From assembly GCA_012797575.1 (NCBI GenBank), contig JAAZOW010000260.1, forward strand, positions 1 to 10,000: a stretch of 10,000 nucleotides of DNA, written 5' to 3'. Numbering within the stretch: position 1 is the stretch's first letter; the number at the start of each line of letters is the position of its first letter. The translations under genes were made by a program, and so were the position numbers. This DNA comes from Methanomicrobiales archaeon. GTDB lineage: Archaea > Halobacteriota > Methanomicrobia > Methanomicrobiales > Methanoculleaceae. Under the pieces are notes generated by a model. It was not told the origin of the DNA and searched no databases. It saw only the letters and a list, made by a program, of their open reading frames with translations. Positions 5,848-10,000 of the stretch are shown here, piece by piece.

Positions 5848-6482
5848 GGCTCTTTGCTGCCACAGTCCTCTCGATCGCCGCCTTTGCAAGCACCCTGGGT
5901 GCAGTCGCCGCCCTGATCTGGTGGCTCGTCTTCACGCCGCGCATAAAGGCTCTCCCGCGATCTGGCGTCTTTTTCAGCCTGGTTGCGATGATCACCGTCA
6001 CAGCGCTTATCTCTGAATGGGGAGGTGGCCCGGGGATCTCTTACCTGATCAGGATGGTCGTGATCCTGCTCCTTGCTGCGTGGGCATACTCTGAGACGCA
6101 GGAAGGCGAGGTGCTTTCCGTGGCGGTCTGGGCGCTCGGTGACCGGATCGGGTTTGAGATAGGCCTCATCGCAGAGGTGGGCCTTACAGGCCTTGCAGTG
6201 ATCAGGCAGGATATCGAGCAGGCGCGAATTGCGCTAGCGCTAAAAGGGAACAGAGTCGGCGTTCTCACGATCGTGCCGATAGCAGTCCTGCTCATCATCA
6301 CCCAGATCCGGAGAGCCGATGATATGGCCAGGTTACTGGTGGTACGAGGATACACGCTCGGAGGGCGGATATGCCCGATCTTCGAAACGGGCTCGCGAGA
6401 TATACCGGCAGCTCTATCTGCAGTGATACCCGGGGTTTTTTGTTGCTTCCCCCTTCGAGATGTTTTTATATTATTACAGTGA
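5829..6482 (+). CDS. ecfT: ECF transporter T component (energy-coupling membrane protein)
   Basis: EcfT is the membrane scaffold that transmits ATPase movements to the S component (BioN in dedicated biotin systems). The 217 residues include hydrophobic helices at about 8-35, 45-62, 72-88, 144-160 and 193-207. The long middle section, about 105-180, should form the coupling helices that sit on the ATPases. The two Ala-Arg-Gly-type motifs appear as ALKG (137-140, Lys for Arg) in QARIALALKGN and VRG (172-174) in LLVVRGYTLGG. ATG 5829 has GGGAGG four bases upstream. The last residues are encoded by the AT-rich stretch that also carries the TATA box for pycB, so the extreme C-terminus may be poorly conserved. 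It is the last gene of the bioY operon. Confidence 0.92.
   Translation: MQDPRLRLFAATVLSIAAFASTLGAVAALIWWLVFTPRIKALPRSGVFFSLVAMITVTALISEWGGGPGISYLIRMVVILLLAAWAYSETQEGEVLSVAVWALGDRIGFEIGLIAEVGLTGLAVIRQDIEQARIALALKGNRVGVLTIVPIAVLLIITQIRRADDMARLLVVRGYTLGGRICPIFETGSRDIPAALSAVIPGVFCCFPLRDVFILLQ
6463..6476 (+). promoter_or_regulatory. TATA box for pycB-pycA
   Basis: TTTTTATATTATTA is a strong archaeal TATA box in otherwise GC-rich DNA. It lies inside the 3' end of ecfT. Expected transcription start is at about 6492-6500, giving a leader of about 40 bases that contains the GAGGTG ribosome binding site at 6521-6526. No BirA-type half-sites are seen around it, so pycBA is probably expressed independently of the biotin-controlled bioY operon, although readthrough from ecfT remains possible. 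Confidence 0.65.
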
Positions 6483-6535
6483 ATTTTTTAGAGGCTTTAT
6501 CGCGATCTCCCCAGCCCTTCGAGGTGCAAAATTCG

Positions 6536-8284
6536 ATGTGTGCTGCCAAATCTGATACATTATACATCACCGATACCACGCTTAGGGATGCGCATCAGTC
6601 ACTTATCGCCACCAGGCTGCGGACTGAAGATATGCTCCCTCTCGCCCGGGCCATTGACAGCGTAGGTTTCTTCTCCGTCGAGGCCTGGGGCGGAGCGACC
6701 TTTGACAGCTGCATCAGGTTTCTTAACGATGACCCCTGGGATCGTCTCCGGGAACTGAAGGCTGAACTGAAACACACTCCCGTCCAGATGCTCCTGCGGG
6801 GCCAGAACCTTGTAGGGTACCGGCATTACCCCGATGACGTCGTGGAGAAATTCGTGGCTGCGTCCGCAGAGAACGGGGTAGATATCTTCAGAGTCTTTGA
6901 TGCACTAAACGACGTCCGAAACATGAAGAAAGCGATGGAGGAAGTCAGGAACGTCGGAGTGCATCTTCAGGGTGCGATATGTTACACGACAAGCCCGGCC
7001 CACTCCATCGCGACGTTCATCGAGATGGCCGAGGATCTCTACGCGCTTGGGTGCGATTCGATCTGCATCAAGGACATGGCAGGGCTGATCATGCCTCGCG
7101 CCGCCCGCGACCTGATCTCAGGGATCAAAGAGACGATGGATGTCAAGGTCTGCCTTCATTCCCACTGTACGAGCGGTGTTGCGCCCCTGAGCTACCAGGC
7201 GGCGATCGATGCAGGCGTGGATATACTTGATACGGCGATGTCACCGTTTGCTCTGGGGACATCCCAGCCCCCGACGGAGAGTGTTGTCGCGAGCGTCTCC
7301 GGGACTGCACGGGATACCGGCATCGATCTGGTCGCGCTACGGAACGTCCGAAACGTCTGCCGGGATATCAGGGAAAAGTACCAGCCACTCTTCAATGCCA
7401 TCTCAGACCGGGTCGACTCAGACGTCCTGATCTACCAGCTCCCGGGTGGGATGATATCAAATCTTGTCTCCCAGCTGCAGGAGCAGGGGGCTCTCGACCG
7501 CCTGGAGGAGGTGCTCCAGGAGATACCAAGGGTGAGGGAAGACCTCGGATACCCACCGCTTGTGACGCCGACGAGCCAGATCGTGGGCACCCAGGCGGTG
7601 CTCAACGTCCTGATCGGCGGGGAGCGCTACCGGAACGTGACGGGCGAGGTGAAGGATTATGTCCTCGGCCTCTATGGCCGTCCTCCCGCTCCGATCAGCC
7701 CCGAGGTGCAGAGGCTGATCATCGATGATGAGGAACCAGTCACGGTCCGCCCCGCCGACCTCCTTGAACCCATCTATGAACAGATGCGAAGGGAGGCTGA
7801 GGAGCAGAGACTGGTCATCAGGGATGAAGACGTCCTCACCTACATCCTCTATCCCGCCGTCGCGCCGACGTTCCTCAAGGGCGAGTGCCGGGCAGAGGTT
7901 ATACCAAAACCGGCTGCCGAGACGGCGAAATTTACGGATATTCCCCACTCGATGGAGGTGGAGGTGGATGGGGAGATCTTCTCGGTCCGGATCGTGACCG
8001 TGGAGGGGAGCTCGATATCGACTCAGGCAGCCGCCCCGGCGATCAAGGAACGGATCCCCCGGGGGGATGTCCCCGGAGGTATCAAGAGCAACATGCAGGG
8101 GATGGTCCTGCAGGTGCTGACTCAGAAGGGGAGCACCGTCAAGAAGGGAGATACTCTCATCGTTCTCGAGGCCATGAAGATGGAAAATCCCATCCGAAGT
8201 CCACGCGACGGCACGGTGGGAGATATCTTCGTTGATGCCGGGGATGTCGTGCAGAACGGCGATGTGCTGATGGTCGTCGAGTGA
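6536..8284 (+). CDS. pycB: Pyruvate carboxylase subunit B (carboxyltransferase and biotin carrier)
   Basis: Transfers the carboxyl group from carboxybiotin to pyruvate, forming oxaloacetate for biosynthesis in the incomplete citric acid cycle of methanogens. The 582 residues fit archaeal PycB (about 570). The start is ATG 6536, with GAGGTG (6521-6526) nine bases upstream; it removes 55 unrelated in-frame codons that read back into ecfT. An HMGL-like TIM barrel begins ITDTTLRDAHQSL (11-23). Lys179 in ICIKDMAG is the expected carbamylated metal ligand, with His208 and His210 in CLHSHC. A linker rich in Glu and Arg follows from about 390, including a conserved-carboxylase-type region to about 490. 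The C-terminal biotinyl domain has EAMKM with Lys548 (bases 8177-8179) as biotin site. Oxaloacetate decarboxylase alpha is a look-alike, but the adjacent biotin carboxylase subunit and lack of sodium-pump membrane subunits favour pyruvate carboxylase. Confidence 0.96.
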   Translation: MCAAKSDTLYITDTTLRDAHQSLIATRLRTEDMLPLARAIDSVGFFSVEAWGGATFDSCIRFLNDDPWDRLRELKAELKHTPVQMLLRGQNLVGYRHYPDDVVEKFVAASAENGVDIFRVFDALNDVRNMKKAMEEVRNVGVHLQGAICYTTSPAHSIATFIEMAEDLYALGCDSICIKDMAGLIMPRAARDLISGIKETMDVKVCLHSHCTSGVAPLSYQAAIDAGVDILDTAMSPFALGTSQPPTESVVASVSGTARDTGIDLVALRNVRNVCRDIREKYQPLFNAISDRVDSDVLIYQLPGGMISNLVSQLQEQGALDRLEEVLQEIPRVREDLGYPPLVTPTSQIVGTQAVLNVLIGGERYRNVTGEVKDYVLGLYGRPPAPISPEVQRLIIDDEEPVTVRPADLLEPIYEQMRREAEEQRLVIRDEDVLTYILYPAVAPTFLKGECRAEVIPKPAAETAKFTDIPHSMEVEVDGEIFSVRIVTVEGSSISTQAAAPAIKERIPRGDVPGGIKSNMQGMVLQVLTQKGSTVKKGDTLIVLEAMKMENPIRSPRDGTVGDIFVDAGDVVQNGDVLMVVE

Positions 8285-8308
8285 GACCCTGGTCATCGGT
8301 GGATGGAG

Positions 8309-9784
8309 ATGAAGTACTTCGATAAGATCCTGATTGCCAATCGCGGCGAGATCGCCATACGGGTTATGCGCGCCTGCCGGGAACTGGATATCGATACGGT
8401 TGCGATCTACTCCGACCCGGATAAGAATGCGCTCCACGTCAAGTACGCGGACGAGGCGTTCTGTGTGGGCGAGGCACACCCGTCCAAGAGCTACCTGAAC
8501 AAGGAGCGGATCTGTGATGTCGCCAAGAAGTCTGCAGCCGAGGCGATCCATCCAGGGTATGGGTTCCTCGCCGAGAACAGCAGCTTCGCCAGACTGGTCG
8601 AGGATGAAGGCCTGACATTCATCGGGCCTTCATGGAAGACGATCGAGACACTGGGATCGAAGGTCGTATCGAAGCAGATGATGCGGGAAGCGGGCGTGCC
8701 GGTCCTTCCTGGAACGCCGGATGGCGTCACCAACATCGACGAGGCAAGGAGGGTTGCTGCTGAGGTAGGCTACCCGGTGGTCGTGAAGGCGAGCGCGGGT
8801 GGCGGCGGCATCGGTATGCATATCGCTGAGTCCGAGGATCAGCTCGAGGAGGCGATCGAGAAAGGGATGCGGATCGCGGAATCGGCTTTCGGGGACCCGA
8901 CGGTCTTTGTGGAGAAATATCTCGCAAACCCTCGCCATATTGAGGTGCAGGTCCTTGCTGACGCGAAGGGAAATACCCTCCACCTCTATGACCGCGAATG
9001 CTCCATCCAGCGCCGGCACCAGAAACTGGTCGAGGAGGCACCCTGCCCGATCATGACGCCCGAGCTCCGGGAGCGGATGACGGCGTCAGCCATCACCGCC
9101 GCAAAAGCAGCGAACTATACAAACGCCGGCACGGTGGAGTTTCTATACTCGGATGGCGACTACTACTTCATGGAGGTGAATACCCGGTTGCAGGTGGAGC
9201 ATACCATCACCGAGCTCGTCACAGGGATCGATATCGTGAAGAAGCAGATCGCCATCGCCGCCGGCGAGGACCTCTCCATGGACCAGGAGGATATCAGCAT
9301 CCGGGGGCACGCGATCGAGTGCCGGATCAATGCAGAGGATCCGCTGAATAACTTCTCTGCAGACCCGGGAAAGATCGTCCGATACCGCTCTCCCGGAGGG
9401 CCCGGGATACGGATCGACTCCGGTATCCATACGGGCTACACCATTCCCCCGCACTATGATTCGATGATATCCAAACTCTGCGCCTGGGGGACTGACCGTG
9501 AAGAAGCGATCCTCCGGATGCGACGAGCTCTTTACGAGTATGTTATCCTGGGTGTGAAGACGACGCTTCCACTCCAGTACGCGATCATGCGAAACCCGCA
9601 CTTCATCGCTGGTGATACGCATACACACTTCCTGCAGGAGGAGCATATAGCACAGAGTCTGCGCCGTTACCTCTACGAGGAGGAGACGCGGATGCAGACT
9701 CTGGCTGCATCGCTCCGGCATGGAAAGGAGGTGGCGGCGATCGCTGTGGCGGTCGATGTGTATCTCCGGAAAAACATGGAATGA
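8309..9784 (+). CDS. pycA: Pyruvate carboxylase subunit A (biotin carboxylase)
   Basis: Carboxylates the biotin on PycB using bicarbonate and ATP. The 491 residues match the separate A subunit of archaeal pyruvate carboxylase. The N-terminal domain starts FDKILIANRGEIAIRVMRAC (4-23), followed by IHPGYGFLAEN (80-90). The ATP-grasp domain has the glycine loop KASAGGGGIGM (160-170; many bacterial homologues have Arg where this has Ile), ECSIQRRHQKLVEEAP (230-245) and MEVNTRLQVEHTITE (288-302), which hold the catalytic Glu and Arg residues of biotin carboxylases. No biotinyl domain is present, as expected with PycB beside it. I choose ATG 8309 because GGTGGA (8298-8303) is five bases upstream and MKYFDKILIANRGE fits family N-termini; ATG 8303 is the alternative. 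It starts 24 bases after pycB, so the two are one operon. It could serve other biotin carriers too, but none is seen here. Confidence 0.96.
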   Translation: MKYFDKILIANRGEIAIRVMRACRELDIDTVAIYSDPDKNALHVKYADEAFCVGEAHPSKSYLNKERICDVAKKSAAEAIHPGYGFLAENSSFARLVEDEGLTFIGPSWKTIETLGSKVVSKQMMREAGVPVLPGTPDGVTNIDEARRVAAEVGYPVVVKASAGGGGIGMHIAESEDQLEEAIEKGMRIAESAFGDPTVFVEKYLANPRHIEVQVLADAKGNTLHLYDRECSIQRRHQKLVEEAPCPIMTPELRERMTASAITAAKAANYTNAGTVEFLYSDGDYYFMEVNTRLQVEHTITELVTGIDIVKKQIAIAAGEDLSMDQEDISIRGHAIECRINAEDPLNNFSADPGKIVRYRSPGGPGIRIDSGIHTGYTIPPHYDSMISKLCAWGTDREEAILRMRRALYEYVILGVKTTLPLQYAIMRNPHFIAGDTHTHFLQEEHIAQSLRRYLYEEETRMQTLAASLRHGKEVAAIAVAVDVYLRKNME

Positions 9785-9796
9785 CCGCTCTTACCA

Positions 9797-9802
9797 TTTT
9801 TT
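9797..9802 (+). terminator. Poly-T terminator after pycA
   Basis: A T6 run 12 bases after the pycA stop, in a short AT-rich gap. Such T tracts are the usual archaeal termination signals. No convincing hairpin precedes it. Confidence 0.5.
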
Positions 9803-9814
9803 CGGGAGTCATAA

Positions 9815-9824
9815 GGTTTATTTG
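9815..9824 (+). promoter_or_regulatory. TATA-like box for tRNA-Met
   Basis: GGTTTATTTG lies about 35-40 bases before the tRNA 5' end. Archaeal spacing would place transcription start near 9845-9848, leaving a leader of about ten bases for RNase P to remove. Confidence 0.5.
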
Positions 9825-9856
9825 TTAAAGCATCATTGTTATAATGCACTTTGTAT

Positions 9857-9966
9857 GCTGCGGTGGCCTAGTTGGTTAGGGCGCCAGACTCATAGGGTTT
9901 TGAGAAGAACGGAGCGTCCAATCCTGGGACATCTGGAGGTCGTGGGTTCGGATCCCACCCGCAGCA
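9857..9966 (+). tRNA. tRNA-Met (CAU) with intron
   Basis: The cloverleaf folds with an intact acceptor stem GCTGCGG (9857-9863) pairing with CCGCAGC (9959-9965), and discriminator A at 9966. The D stem is GCCT/GGGC. The anticodon stem CCAGA (9884-9888) pairs with TCTGG (9932-9936). The variable loop is AGGTC, and the T stem GTGGG/CCCAC encloses TTCGGAT. The anticodon CAT is at 9891-9893, and the spliced loop reads CTCATAA. A 36-base intron follows position 37. The acceptor pair G1-C72 and the absence of three G-C pairs at the base of the anticodon stem exclude an initiator tRNA. Elongator Met is most likely, because introns at 37/38 are known in archaeal elongator tRNA-Met; tRNA-Ile2, which also has CAT in DNA and is modified to read AUA, cannot be fully excluded. 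The 3' CCA is not encoded. Confidence 0.93.
9895..9930 (+). other. tRNA intron with bulge-helix-bulge splice motif
   Basis: Located between tRNA positions 37 and 38. The 4-bp central helix is CTCA (9889-9892) with TGGG (9925-9928), including one T-G pair. It is flanked by two 3-base bulges, TAG (9893-9895) and ACA (9929-9931). Each would be cut after its second base, exactly at the exon borders. Beyond the first bulge, GG (9896-9897) pairs with CC (9923-9924), continuing into a loose stem. This is the canonical substrate geometry for the archaeal splicing endonuclease. Confidence 0.88.
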
Positions 9967-10000
9967 CTCTTGCGGGATGCTAGGAATCCAATTTTGAAAA

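Noticed and set aside
6371..6535. In-frame extension of pycB to an ATG at 6371
   Set aside because: It overlaps ecfT by more than 100 bases, precedes the TATA box and encodes residues unlike any PycB; ATG 6536 has a good ribosome binding site.
6483..6535. A BirA operator before pycB
   Set aside because: No matching half-site was found in the leader or around the TATA box.
7457..8551. A 364-codon open frame on the minus strand across pycB and the start of pycA
   Set aside because: It lies antisense to two well-identified genes with clear motifs, and its product (rich in Asp, His, Leu and Arg) looks like a complement shadow of GC-rich coding DNA.
1..10000. CRISPR array, insertion sequence, defence or phage genes
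   Set aside because: No regularly spaced repeats, transposase or phage-like genes are present; all larger frames are explained by housekeeping and biotin-related genes.

Overview
The window looks like chromosomal DNA of a GC-rich methanogenic archaeon, most likely of the order Methanomicrobiales (a Methanoculleus-like genome). The assignment is inferred from several features: an archaeal-type RtcB RNA ligase, a tRNA with a bulge-helix-bulge intron, AT-rich TATA boxes, poly-T terminators, a two-subunit pyruvate carboxylase and a DUF2111-type protein. All genes are on the plus strand and are tightly packed, often with overlapping stop and start codons.

Layout. Positions 2-1974 hold the 3' part of rtcB (its start lies upstream of the window), overlapped by a gene for an unrecognised protein with a class I amidotransferase-like look. 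Positions 1975-2229 hold a possible 50-codon ORF and spacer. Positions 2230-3650 hold a DUF2111-like gene overlapping birA, a biotin protein ligase with a DNA-binding domain. Positions 3651-3983 are a 333-base intergenic region with poly-T signals, a terminator-like hairpin, a long G run, and two tandem BirA-type operators around the TATA box of the next operon. Positions 3984-6482 hold bioY and three overlapping ECF-transporter genes (two ATPases and the T component). Positions 6536-9784 hold pycB and pycA, with a TATA box inside the end of ecfT. Positions 9857-9966 hold an intron-containing tRNA-Met(CAU).

From 2.2 to 9.8 kb this is a biotin supply-and-use island. BioY with EcfA1/EcfA2/EcfT imports biotin, BirA attaches it to Lys548 of PycB, and PycA/PycB use it to make oxaloacetate from pyruvate. 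The two operators overlapping the bioY start indicate that BirA also represses the transporter when biotin is plentiful. No biotin synthesis gene is present here.

The points most worth checking are the doubled BirA operator, an apparently asymmetric ATPase pair in the ECF transporter (substitutions on EcfA1's Q- and H-loops and EcfA2's signature fall on the same composite ATP site), the coupling of DUF2111 to birA, and an in-frame TAG-ATG junction after the gene downstream of rtcB. I found no mobile element, CRISPR array or defence system.
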